Assembly (NCBI GenBank): GCA_963930055.1
Contig: CAWVKS010000007.1
Coordinates: forward strand, 1-64,000
DNA length: 64,000 nucleotides
Source: Pullichristensenella sp963930055
Lineage (GTDB): Bacteria > Bacillota > Clostridia > Christensenellales > Aristaeellaceae
Direction: 5' to 3'
Made by a program: the position numbers and the translations under genes
The notes under the pieces: generated by a model
Databases searched by the model: none
Told to the model about the DNA's origin: nothing
The model's input: the letters and a program-made list of their open reading frames with translations, nothing else
Shown here: positions 38,228-45,190 of the stretch, piece by piece
Numbering within the stretch: position 1 is the stretch's first letter
How the letters are laid out: each line of letters begins with the position of its first letter

Positions 38228-39220
38228 TTAGTAGAGACGCTCGTCGATGACGTCCGCGGCCTTGATGGACAGGGTCTCGCCATCCTCGGTGTAGGGGATG
38301 CCGCCCTCGGCGTCGTAGCAGTACTCTTCGGGATGGATGATGTCGCGGCCGTAGGTCTCGCCAGCCTCAAGGCCCTCGATGGTGGGGATGAGGAAATCGG
38401 CGTACAGCGGCGTGCACTCGACGGTGCAGTTCATCTCGCCGGCAACGATGGCTTCAAAGGCAGCCTTGACGGAGTCGCAGCCGATGATGATGATGTCCTC
38501 GCCGGGCTTCAGGCCGGCGGACTTGATGGCCTCGATGGCGCCCAGAGCCATGTCGTCGTTCTGCGCGAGCAGGACGTCGATGTCGTCGATGGAGTTCAGG
38601 AAGGTCTCCATGACCTGCTGGCCTTCAGCGCGGGTGAAGTTGCCGGTCTGGGACTCGACCAGAGTCATGTTCGGATGGTTCTCCAGCTCGGCAAGGATGC
38701 CCTCGGAGCGGCCGACCTGCGCGTCAGCGCCGGTGGTGCCTTCCAGCATGACGATGTTGATCTCTTCCTCGCCACGGCCTTCCTTCTCAAGGTAGTTGGC
38801 CAGCCAGCGCACCATGCGCTTGCCTTCCTCGACGAAGTCACCGCCGAACGCGGCAGCGTACTCGATATCATCCACGCAGGAGGGGATGCGGTCGAGCAGG
38901 ATCAGCGGGATCTCAGCCTCGTTGACCTCTTTGAGCACCTCGTCCCAGCCAGTGGAAACAACGCCGGTGAAGAGGATGTAGTCCACGCCCTGGGTGATGA
39001 AGCTGCGCAGGGCCTGCACCTGGTTCTCCTGCTTCTGCTGGCCGTCAGAGTAGACGAGCGTCCAGCCCTGCTCCTCAATGGCGTTGCAGACGTTGTCGGT
39101 GTTGGCGGTACGCCAGTCGGACTCCTGGCCGATCTGGGAGAAGCCGATGGTCAGCGCGAAAGCGCTGGAGGCGCTCAGCACCAGCATCAGGGCCAGAACC
39201 AAAGCAATCAGTTTCTTCAT
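38228..39220 (-). CDS. ytfQ: Galactofuranose-type sugar ABC transporter substrate-binding protein YtfQ
   Basis: 330 aa. Signal peptide MKKLIALVLALMLVLSASSAFA cut at AFA|LT, with no lipobox Cys. Periplasmic-binding-protein 4 family: TIGFSQIGQESDWRTANTDNVCNAIEEQGWTLVYSDGQQKQENQVQALRSFITQGVDYILFTGVVSTGWDEVLKE is very close in pattern to E. coli YtfQ, and DVLLAQNDDMALGAIEAIKSAGLKPGEDIIIIGCDS is typical of the fold. Captures galactofuranose or a related sugar. First gene of its operon. Confidence 0.9.
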   Translation of the reverse strand: MKKLIALVLALMLVLSASSAFALTIGFSQIGQESDWRTANTDNVCNAIEEQGWTLVYSDGQQKQENQVQALRSFITQGVDYILFTGVVSTGWDEVLKEVNEAEIPLILLDRIPSCVDDIEYAAAFGGDFVEEGKRMVRWLANYLEKEGRGEEEINIVMLEGTTGADAQVGRSEGILAELENHPNMTLVESQTGNFTRAEGQQVMETFLNSIDDIDVLLAQNDDMALGAIEAIKSAGLKPGEDIIIIGCDSVKAAFEAIVAGEMNCTVECTPLYADFLIPTIEGLEAGETYGRDIIHPEEYCYDAEGGIPYTEDGETLSIKAADVIDERLY

Positions 39221-39270
39221 TTGGAATACCCTCCGTTTCCATATTTGAGCGGAATCCGCCCGTTGTGTGT

Positions 39271-39299
39271 ATTGTAACATGATTTTAATGGACGGACAA
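39271..39299 (-). promoter_or_regulatory. Promoter of ytfQRT-yjfF
   Basis: Minus strand TTGTCC (39299-39294), 17 bp, TACAAT (39276-39271), 51 bp before ytfQ. Confidence 0.75.
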
Positions 39300-39532
39300 T
39301 GTCTTTTTCTCCGATATTTGTAGGTGTGTTTTTCGTTTTTTCCCCGTCCCGCAGCCCTCTTCCCCCGCAAAAGTTTGTGATGTTTTCCTGAAAGTGGGAT
39401 ATTTTGTCTTTTCCGTGTCAAAAGGGTGCGTAAAGCTGTAAACATGGACCCCCGCGCGCCGCGTTGCGCCGGCGGAGGCGGCGTTTGTAAAGAAAATCGT
39501 GCATTTGTCGTAGGAAAGTCATAAGAATATAC
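39300..39532. other. AT-rich divergent intergenic region
   Basis: Between the ytfQ promoter and the next promoter on the plus strand. T-rich, no convincing ORF, and no recognisable operator; a partial TGTAAA-type match is not a good cre site. Confidence 0.5.
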
Positions 39533-39561
39533 TTGACGGACTTCCCTTGCCGCCGTATCAT
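39533..39561 (+). promoter_or_regulatory. Promoter of the zinc-ribbon/PG-binding gene
   Basis: TTGACG (39533-39538), 17 bp, TATCAT (39556-39561), 54 bp before the start. Confidence 0.8.
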
Positions 39562-39614
39562 GTAAGATACAATAGGTATGCCATGGAAATGTGTGGCGGC
39601 AAGGAGGGCACTCA

Positions 39615-41144
39615 ATGTTTTGCTCCAAATGTGGAAAGACGCTGAAGCCGGGCACTGAAGTCTGTTCCTGCGGGCAGGCCGTCGGGGCCGGGCGCTTTGA
39701 CGGCGTCCCCTATACGTCCGCGCAGCCGCGCATCGCCCCGGAGGCGGACGCCGCGCAGGACGCGCTGCCCTATACCCGTACCACTTATACCGGCAAGGAC
39801 GAGCAGATGCAGGCCGACGCGGACGACGACGCCCGCACGACCTACCGCCCCGTATACGGGGGCTCTTCCGTGCCGGAGGAGATCCGCGGCGACGTGCGCC
39901 GCGCCATGGGCGGCGAGGAGGCCGAGGAAGGCGCGCAGCCGGCGGCGGGTGCCGAGGAGGACCCGCTGGTGCGCGAAATGTTCGATGAAGGCGAAAGCGG
40001 CATCGACGACTTCGACCTTTCCCAGCTGCGTTCCCGCCCCATCACCTCGGACGGCCGCGCCGGCATCAGCCGCGACGTGACCGAATACGTCGAGCGCCTG
40101 GAGGCCGCCGAGCGCGGCAAGCGCGGGCGGCGGCGCAAGGTGTATGGCGAGGAATACGTCCAGCCGGAAGCCGGTTACGCGCCGGAGGACGGCGGCGAGG
40201 ACGTATTTTCCGACCTGCCCGAAGAGGAATACGCGCCCGCGCCGCGCCTCAACTCCAGCATGCTTTTCAAAATCATCGGCGCGCTGGTGGCCGTGGCCGT
40301 GGTGGCCGTGGGCGTCTGGTACTTCGTGGGCAACCTGAACAGCGCGCAGGAGCAGTCCTCCCCCATCGCCGGCGTCTCCAACGACCTGTATGAGCAGGGC
40401 CTGGCGCTGATCCAGCAGCACGCGGACAACACCTATGTGCAGTCCCTTTTGACGCAGGCGCAGCAGAACGGCCTTTTGAGCCTCGTGAGCGTAATGGAGA
40501 GCGACACGCAGGCCATCCAGGCGCTGTTGCCCGCGGAGCCGAGCGAGGGCGACCAGCAGTTCCTCTCGGCGCTGGTCTCCATACAGGACAACATCAACAA
40601 CGCCGTGACCGTGGACGCTTCGGCGCTCTCGGATACCACCACCAGCGCCGCGGACAAGGAAGCGCGCTCCAGCGAGAACTGGGCCATCGTGCGTAACGAC
40701 ATTACCGAGCTTGCGAACGCCACCAGCGCCGCGGAGCTGACCGCCATCATCGGCGGCGAAGTGGTGCAGGTCAACCAGCCCACCGCCGGGCCGACGCCCT
40801 CGCCCACGCCCGTGCCCTACACCACGCTCAGCCGCGGCGACAAGAACAACGACGTCATCGCCCTGCAGGAGCGCCTGACCGAGCTTGGCTACCTGAACGA
40901 CAGCATCGACGGCAACTTCGGCGGCAACACGCAGACGGCCGTGAAGCTCTTCCAGTCCGCCGTGGGCATGGAGGAGACGGGCATCGCCGACCCCGCCATG
41001 CAGGCCGCGCTGTTTGCCGAGGACGCGCCCTATCATCCCAGCGCCCAGCCCTCGCCCACCCCCACCGCCGCGCCAACGCCCACCGCGCCGCCGGCTGAGG
41101 AAACGGGCGCGCAGGCCGGGAGCGACGCGGACGCGCAGGCCTGA
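39615..41144 (+). CDS. Membrane protein: N-terminal zinc ribbon, transmembrane helix, C-terminal peptidoglycan-binding domain
   Basis: 509 aa, ATG 39615 after AAGGAGGG. Residues 1-22 are a zinc ribbon (MFCSKCGKTLKPGTEVCSCG). A long acidic, disordered cytoplasmic segment follows to about 215. One transmembrane helix (MLFKIIGALVAVAVVAVGVWYFVGNL) leads to an extracellular helical part, a Thr/Pro linker (PTAGPTPSPTPVP), a PG_binding_1 domain (LSRGDKNNDVIALQERLTELGYLNDSIDGNFGGNTQTAVKLFQSAVGMEETGIADPAMQAALF) and a second Pro-rich tail. It physically links the cytoplasm to the wall; exact role unknown. Confidence 0.85.
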   Translation: MFCSKCGKTLKPGTEVCSCGQAVGAGRFDGVPYTSAQPRIAPEADAAQDALPYTRTTYTGKDEQMQADADDDARTTYRPVYGGSSVPEEIRGDVRRAMGGEEAEEGAQPAAGAEEDPLVREMFDEGESGIDDFDLSQLRSRPITSDGRAGISRDVTEYVERLEAAERGKRGRRRKVYGEEYVQPEAGYAPEDGGEDVFSDLPEEEYAPAPRLNSSMLFKIIGALVAVAVVAVGVWYFVGNLNSAQEQSSPIAGVSNDLYEQGLALIQQHADNTYVQSLLTQAQQNGLLSLVSVMESDTQAIQALLPAEPSEGDQQFLSALVSIQDNINNAVTVDASALSDTTTSAADKEARSSENWAIVRNDITELANATSAAELTAIIGGEVVQVNQPTAGPTPSPTPVPYTTLSRGDKNNDVIALQERLTELGYLNDSIDGNFGGNTQTAVKLFQSAVGMEETGIADPAMQAALFAEDAPYHPSAQPSPTPTAAPTPTAPPAEETGAQAGSDADAQA

Positions 41145-41159
41145 CCTTATTAACCGCAC

Positions 41160-41189
41160 GCGCGGGGGAAGTTTTCCCTCGCGCTTTTT
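41160..41189 (+). terminator. Terminator after the PG-binding gene
   Basis: Stem GCGCG-GGGAA/TTCCC-CGCGC followed by TTTTT. Confidence 0.7.
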
Positions 41190-41221
41190 CGCCCCCACGA
41201 CCGAATTGGAGGGAGATACAC

Positions 41222-42136
41222 GTGCAGACACCCATCGTGGCGCTCATTTACGACTTTGACAAGACGCTCTCGCCCAAGGACATGCAGGAATACAGCTTCA
41301 TCCCCGGCCTGGGCATGGAGCCGGACGCCTTTTGGGGGCTGTGCCGCGAGCTTTCCCTGCGCACGAACATGGACGGCATACTCGCCTACATGTACATGAT
41401 GAAAAAGATGGCCGGGGGCACGATGGAGCTCTCCCGCGAGGCTCTCTCCAAACTGGGCGAGAAAGTGGAGTTCTTCCCCGGGGTAGAGACGTGGTTCGAC
41501 CGCGTGGGCGAGATCGGACGGCAAAGCGGCGTCTGCGTGGAGCACTACATCATCTCCTCGGGGCTCCAGGAGATCATCCTCGGCTCGCGCATCGGCGACC
41601 GCTTCAAGGCGGTGTTCGCCGCCTCGTTCTGCTACGACGAGCAGGGGCGCGCCGAATGGCCGGCCTCGGCGGTCAACTACACCTCCAAGACACAGTACCT
41701 CTTCCGCATCAACAAGGGCATACTCGACGTCACCAACGACCGCGACCTCAACGCCTACACGCCCGAATACAAGCGCCGCGTGCCCTTTTCCAACATGATC
41801 TATGTCGGCGACGGGCTCACCGACGTGCCCTGCATGAAGATGACCAAGCAGAAGGGCGGCTATTCCATCGCCGTGCACGCGCCGGGCGAGACGGACGTGG
41901 CCGACGGGCTGTTGACGCAGGGCCGGGCGGACTTCGCCATGGAGGCCGATTACTCCGCGGGCAGCGAGCTGGAGCAGGTAGTCACGGAGCTCATCCGCCG
42001 CATACGCGCTACGCACGACCTTTCCGTGCGCCACGCGCGGCAGGTGCGCCGCGCCTACGAGCGCCTGGGGGAAAACATGCCGCTGGACATCGCCATGCGC
42101 GGCGGGCTGGAGGAGGAGGACGGCACGGAGGCGTAA
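41222..42136 (+). CDS. HAD-superfamily phosphatase
   Basis: 304 aa, GTG 41222 after TGGAGGGAGA. HAD motif I IYDFDKTLSP (nucleophile Asp and general acid Asp), motif II YIISSGLQEII (Ser), a Lys before motif IV and MIYVGDGLTDVPCM (acidic pair for Mg). The cap insertion contains LGMEPDAFWGLCRELSLRTNMDGILAYMYMMKKMAGG. Resembles phosphoserine-phosphatase-type HADs but the substrate is not clear. Cytoplasmic. The Arg-rich C-terminus may continue a helix. Confidence 0.83.
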   Translation: MQTPIVALIYDFDKTLSPKDMQEYSFIPGLGMEPDAFWGLCRELSLRTNMDGILAYMYMMKKMAGGTMELSREALSKLGEKVEFFPGVETWFDRVGEIGRQSGVCVEHYIISSGLQEIILGSRIGDRFKAVFAASFCYDEQGRAEWPASAVNYTSKTQYLFRINKGILDVTNDRDLNAYTPEYKRRVPFSNMIYVGDGLTDVPCMKMTKQKGGYSIAVHAPGETDVADGLLTQGRADFAMEADYSAGSELEQVVTELIRRIRATHDLSVRHARQVRRAYERLGENMPLDIAMRGGLEEEDGTEA

Positions 42137-42185
42137 AGCGCGCGTCCGGCAGAAAAAACGCCCGGCATGGGGCGATGGAAACCGC

Positions 42186-42234
42186 AAAAGCAGACGCCAG
42201 AAAAGCTTGGGAAGGCGCCTGCTTTTGTTTTGCG
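42186..42234 (+). terminator. Terminator after the HAD gene
   Basis: AAAAGCAGACGCC pairs with GGCGCCTGCTTTT (one mismatch), then GTTTTG. Confidence 0.65.
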
Positions 42235-42609
42235 TTTGATGGTCGCGTCCAGCATTTTTGCCGCCCGCTCCGCTCGATTTTTATCCTCTCGCGGCCGCCG
42301 GCGCCCGACGTTCTGCGCGCCTGTTCCATTTTTCATGCCGCTTTTGCCGATGTCAACGGCGGCGTCCAATGCGCACGGGTGCGTTTGCGCGGCCGCGCGC
42401 CGGTTTTGATGCATGTTCCGCATTAAAGCCCGTCGCCCATTGCATTTACAAATTGCGCATTACAAATCGTTCGCGCGGCATCAAGAATGCGAAACATGCA
42501 TCAAAACAGCAAGGAGGAAGAAACTGCCTACCGTGCGCAACGCAAAAAAGCGCGCGGGGAGAGCACTTCCTCGCGCGCAGCGGAAAACCTTCGCAGGGGT
42601 TTCCGGCAG
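42235..42609. other. Gene-free stretch
   Basis: No ORF with a Shine-Dalgarno and family-like sequence on either strand; base composition falls in 42410-42540. Nothing identified between the HAD and hsp20 terminators. Confidence 0.5.
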
Positions 42610-42649
42610 AAAAAGGGAGGCGCCCCACGGGATCGCTCCTGTGGGGCGC
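42610..42649 (-). terminator. Terminator after hsp20
   Basis: GCGCCCCAC/GTGGGGCGC stem (42620-42628 with 42641-42649); a pyrimidine tract ending in T-run follows on the minus strand. Confidence 0.75.
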
Positions 42650-42654
42650 GGGGT

Positions 42655-43110
42655 TCAGCCTTCGATCTGGATGGTCTTTTTCTCAGGCAGCTTCGGCGCT
42701 TCCTGCTTCGGCACCACCAGGTGCAGAACGCCGCTCTCGTAAGAGGCCCTGACGTTTTCTTCCGTCACATGCTCGCCCACGTAGAAGCTGCGCCGCATCA
42801 CGCCCGCGTAGCGCTCCTGACGGAGCATACGGCCCTTCTTGTTCTCCTTGTCTAGGCCCTTTTCGGCGGTGATGGTGAGGTAGCCGTTGTTCAGCTCCAG
42901 CTGGATCTCGTCCTTCTTGAAGCCCGGCAGCTCCACGTCCACTTCGTAGCCCTCGTCCGTCTCCTTGACGTCCGTTTTCATCATGCGCTGCGCGTGCTTG
43001 CCGTACAGCGCGCGGTCGATGTTGCCAAAGCCGCGGAAAAAGTCGCGGTCGAAGTCGTCAAAAACATCCATCAAATTTTCACCAAAGATCGTAGGAAGAT
43101 AAGTACTCAT
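42655..43110 (-). CDS. Hsp20 / alpha-crystallin family small heat-shock protein
   Basis: 151 aa. ATG 43110 (MSTYLPTIFGENLMDVFDDFDRDFF), 8 nt after GGAGGT. Alpha-crystallin core: MKTDVKETDEGYEVDVELPGFKKDEIQLELNNGYLTITAEK and SFYVGEHVTEENVRASYESGVLHLVVPKQ; the C-terminal IQIEG tail resembles the IxI anchoring motif. ATP-independent holdase that binds unfolding proteins. Expressed from its own promoter with a roughly 120-nt leader that carries a palindrome. Confidence 0.95.
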   Translation of the reverse strand: MSTYLPTIFGENLMDVFDDFDRDFFRGFGNIDRALYGKHAQRMMKTDVKETDEGYEVDVELPGFKKDEIQLELNNGYLTITAEKGLDKENKKGRMLRQERYAGVMRRSFYVGEHVTEENVRASYESGVLHLVVPKQEAPKLPEKKTIQIEG

Positions 43111-43197
43111 ATTATTGACCTCCATTCATGGCCTTGCGCCGGTTGGCGTATCCGCCAGCCATGCGGGGCACTTCTGGCCTTTGCAGGTCGGGCGTTT

Positions 43198-43212
43198 GTG
43201 GTCTTTGACCAC
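43198..43212 (-). promoter_or_regulatory. Perfect 15-bp palindrome in the hsp20 leader
   Basis: GTGGTC-TTT-GACCAC, about 30 bp downstream of the -10. Possible operator. It includes GGTCAAA, the CtsR-type heptad, but not the tandem CtsR arrangement. Confidence 0.45.
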
Positions 43213-43238
43213 CGCTCTCATCTCTGATCGCTGGATAT

Positions 43239-43267
43239 ATTATAGGTCAAAAATCAAAGAAAGTCAA
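43239..43267 (-). promoter_or_regulatory. Promoter of hsp20
   Basis: Minus strand TTGACT (43267-43262), 17 bp, perfect TATAAT (43244-43239). Confidence 0.88.
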
Positions 43268-43306
43268 TGGTTTGACAGAGATTTTTTATGTTAAGATTTG
43301 ATGAAA

Positions 43307-44008
43307 TCATTCAGCCTCTGACTCGCCATGTTCCGGCCTGTACTCCCCCACCTCCCGCACGGTGAGCGTGTCGCCATCCACCGTAAAGCGCACGTCTACG
43401 CCGGCGAAGGACAGGCCGTAGAGGCGCTCGGGGGCGTGCTGGTAGGAGGGACGCGGGTCCTGGGAAAGGAGCGCCACGAGAGCTTCGCGGGCGCGCTCGG
43501 GGACGGTTTGCAGAAGCGCTTCCGGGAACTCCACGCGCAGGGCGTGCTCGCGCGCAGGGTCGGCAAAGCCGCCTGTGGCCTCGGGGTGGCTGTCCACGAA
43601 GGGCAGGTAGGGCTTGATGTCGTAAACGGGCGTGCCATTGAGCATGTCCGCGCCGCGCACGCGCAGGACGGGGCCGTCCTTGCCGCCGTAGTCGATGCCC
43701 TCCAGCCGCACGCAGGAGAGGCCGATGGGGTTGGGGCGGAAGGGCGAACGCGTGGCGAACACGCCCATGCGCACATTGCCGCCCAGCCGCGGCGGGCGCA
43801 CCGTGGGCGACCACTTTTCGCGCACGGACTGCGAAAACTGCCAGATCAGCCAGATGTGGGAAAAGCCCTCCAGCCCGCGCAGCGCCTCGGGCGAGCGGTA
43901 GGCGGGCTCGAACACCACCCGCGCCTCCAGCGCGTCCACAAGGCCGCTCTGCCGGGGGATGCCGAATTTTTCCGGGAAGTCCGTATACACGCGGGCGATG
44001 ATCTCCAT
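43307..44008 (-). CDS. trmO: tRNA (N6-threonylcarbamoyladenosine(37)-N6)-methyltransferase TrmO (TsaA family)
   Basis: 233 aa. ATG 44008 (MEIIARVYTDFPEKFGIPRQSGLVDALEARVVF) after AGGGGAAA. UPF0066/TsaA family: GLEGFSHIWLIWQFSQ, GVFATRSPFRPNPIGLSCVRLEGID, VRGADMLNGTPVYDIKPYLPFVDS. Methylates t6A37 in tRNA-Thr using SAM. The C-terminal domain (LSQDPRPSYQHAPERLYGLSFAGVDVRFTV) is the usual extension. A GC-rich hairpin with a T6 tract on the minus strand (44063-44028) lies just before the start. Confidence 0.93.
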   Translation of the reverse strand: MEIIARVYTDFPEKFGIPRQSGLVDALEARVVFEPAYRSPEALRGLEGFSHIWLIWQFSQSVREKWSPTVRPPRLGGNVRMGVFATRSPFRPNPIGLSCVRLEGIDYGGKDGPVLRVRGADMLNGTPVYDIKPYLPFVDSHPEATGGFADPAREHALRVEFPEALLQTVPERAREALVALLSQDPRPSYQHAPERLYGLSFAGVDVRFTVDGDTLTVREVGEYRPEHGESEAE

Positions 44009-44089
44009 GCTGTTTCCCCTTTCTCTGGAAAAAATTCCCCGCATGCGCGCGCGGCGCGCGGGGCAACGTATGGGCGGAGGTGATCGGGC

Positions 44090-44263
44090 ATGAGTCCCAA
44101 GGAACTGCTCTATGTGGAGGACGCGCTCGGCCATGAGAAGATCCTCAAGGCACAGTGCCAGCAGGCGCTGAACGAACTGACCGACCCGGAACTGAAAGGC
44201 TTCGTGCAGCAGATGATGAACGACCATCAGCAGCTGTTCAGCCAGTTCTACCAGCTGGTGTAA
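44090..44263 (+). CDS. Small CotF-like protein
   Basis: 57 aa, ATG 44090 after GGAGGTGA. MSPKELLYVEDALGHEKILKAQCQQALNELTDPELKGFVQQMMNDHQQLFSQFYQLV is all helical and resembles one half of the ferritin-like spore coat CotF (Coat_F) fold. Pairs with the following gene 13 bp downstream. Probably a spore coat component; assignment moderate. Confidence 0.75.
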   Translation: MSPKELLYVEDALGHEKILKAQCQQALNELTDPELKGFVQQMMNDHQQLFSQFYQLV

Positions 44264-44276
44264 GGAGGGCGCCCCT

Positions 44277-44525
44277 GTGAACGACCGATTTATTATGGAA
44301 AACCTGCTTCTGACCACCAAGGGTGTGTGCGATCTGTATATGCACGGCGCCATTGAGTCCGCCACCTGCAATGTGCACGATACGTTCGACAAGGCGCTGA
44401 ACAAGAGCCTGTGCATGCAGAGCGGCCTGTATCAGAAGATGGCCTCCAAGGGCTGGTACCCCACCCAGCAGGCCGATCAACAGAAGATCGACCAGGTGCG
44501 GCAGAAGTTCTCCGGGCAGGCCTGA
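44277..44525 (+). CDS. Spore coat protein, CotF-like
   Basis: 82 aa, GTG 44277 after AAGGAGGG. NDRFIMENLLLTTKGVCDLYMHGAIESATCNVHDTFDKALNKSLCMQSGLYQKMASKGWYPTQQADQQKIDQVRQKF carries the YxxMxxKGWYP motif of CotF-family coat proteins. Lies directly after the shorter CotF-like gene and probably forms one unit with it. Supports an endospore-forming host. Confidence 0.85.
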   Translation: MNDRFIMENLLLTTKGVCDLYMHGAIESATCNVHDTFDKALNKSLCMQSGLYQKMASKGWYPTQQADQQKIDQVRQKFSGQA

Positions 44526-44649
44526 AGCGGCTGAACGCCCCCGCTTTGCCCGCCAAACGGCGCGGCGACGGCGCAGGGCGCGCGAAGGAGCGCGGACGAC
44601 CGTCATCCCCATGGCCCCGCGGCGAATGCCCGGGGCCGCTTTGCGTGGC

Positions 44650-44853
44650 CTACGGGTGCGCGGGCGCGTGCCGGCGGGGCGAGGGCTGGGCGATAGCGGT
44701 CATGTCCAGCGCTTCATCCTCCTCCACCCGGCGATACCGCTCCACGAACTTGCGCCGCATCATGGGCATGATAACATAGCCGACAAAGGTGAAGGCGCTG
44801 CGCGTAAACGTGGATGTAAAGAGCTTGCAGAAAAATCGGAAGCCCTTTTTCAT
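44650..44853 (-). CDS. Small hypothetical membrane protein
   Basis: 67 aa. ATG 44853 (MKKGFRFFCKLFTSTFTRSAFTFVGYVIMPMMRRKFVERYRRVEEDEALDMTAIAQ): one probable membrane helix and a charged tail. A consensus promoter lies 26 bp upstream, which is the main reason to believe it; the Shine-Dalgarno is poor. No family recognised. Confidence 0.5.
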   Translation of the reverse strand: MKKGFRFFCKLFTSTFTRSAFTFVGYVIMPMMRRKFVERYRRVEEDEALDMTAIAQPSPRRHAPAHP

Positions 44854-44878
44854 CCGCGCATTCCCAGGTTCCAAGGCT

Positions 44879-44907
44879 ATTCTAAACCGCGCGCCGGGGC
44901 TTGTCAA
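44879..44907 (-). promoter_or_regulatory. Promoter facing the small membrane protein gene
   Basis: Minus strand: perfect TTGACA (44907-44902), 17 bp, TAGAAT (44884-44879). Confidence 0.7.
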
Positions 44908-44959
44908 ATGCGGAACGGGCGGAAAATAATTTTTCCAGGTTAAATCTTGCCGAAAACAC

Positions 44960-44988
44960 TTTACAACGCACCGATGTTCTGTTATAAT
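44960..44988 (+). promoter_or_regulatory. Promoter of tRNA-Ala
   Basis: TTTACA (44960-44965), 17 bp, perfect TATAAT (44983-44988), 23 bp before the tRNA. Confidence 0.85.
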
Positions 44989-45011
44989 ATCCACTGTTCG
45001 CAAGAGCACAT

Positions 45012-45088
45012 GGGGCATTAGCGAAGTTGGCTATCGCGCTACACTGGCAGTGTAGAGATCACCGGTTCGAGTCCGGTATGCTCCACCA
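45012..45088 (+). tRNA. tRNA-Ala (anticodon GGC), CCA encoded
   Basis: Acceptor GGGGCAT/ATGCTCC includes the G3:U70 wobble that identifies tRNA-Ala. D-stem GCGA/TCGC, anticodon stem CTACA/TGTAG with loop CTGGCAG (anticodon GGC), T-stem ACCGG/CCGGT with TTCGAGT, discriminator A45085 and encoded CCA (45086-45088). The mobile element begins at the very next base, so the tRNA stays intact but its terminator is displaced by 5.2 kb. Confidence 0.95.
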
Positions 45089-45190
45089 CAGTCCGTCTGA
45101 AAACTCCTGTTTTCAGACGGATATTTCGTTATATCCGCTGCAAAGCACCTCAAATCCCACCCAAATCAACGAAAAAGAGAGAGCTTCCCC

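Noticed and set aside
39612..41231. 539-codon minus-strand frame over the zinc-ribbon/PG-binding gene
   Set aside because: Arg/Gly/His-rich shadow; the real gene has promoter, Shine-Dalgarno and recognisable domains.
43198..43251. CtsR operator at hsp20
   Set aside because: GGTCAAA appears twice but not as the required tandem heptads with a 3-bp gap.
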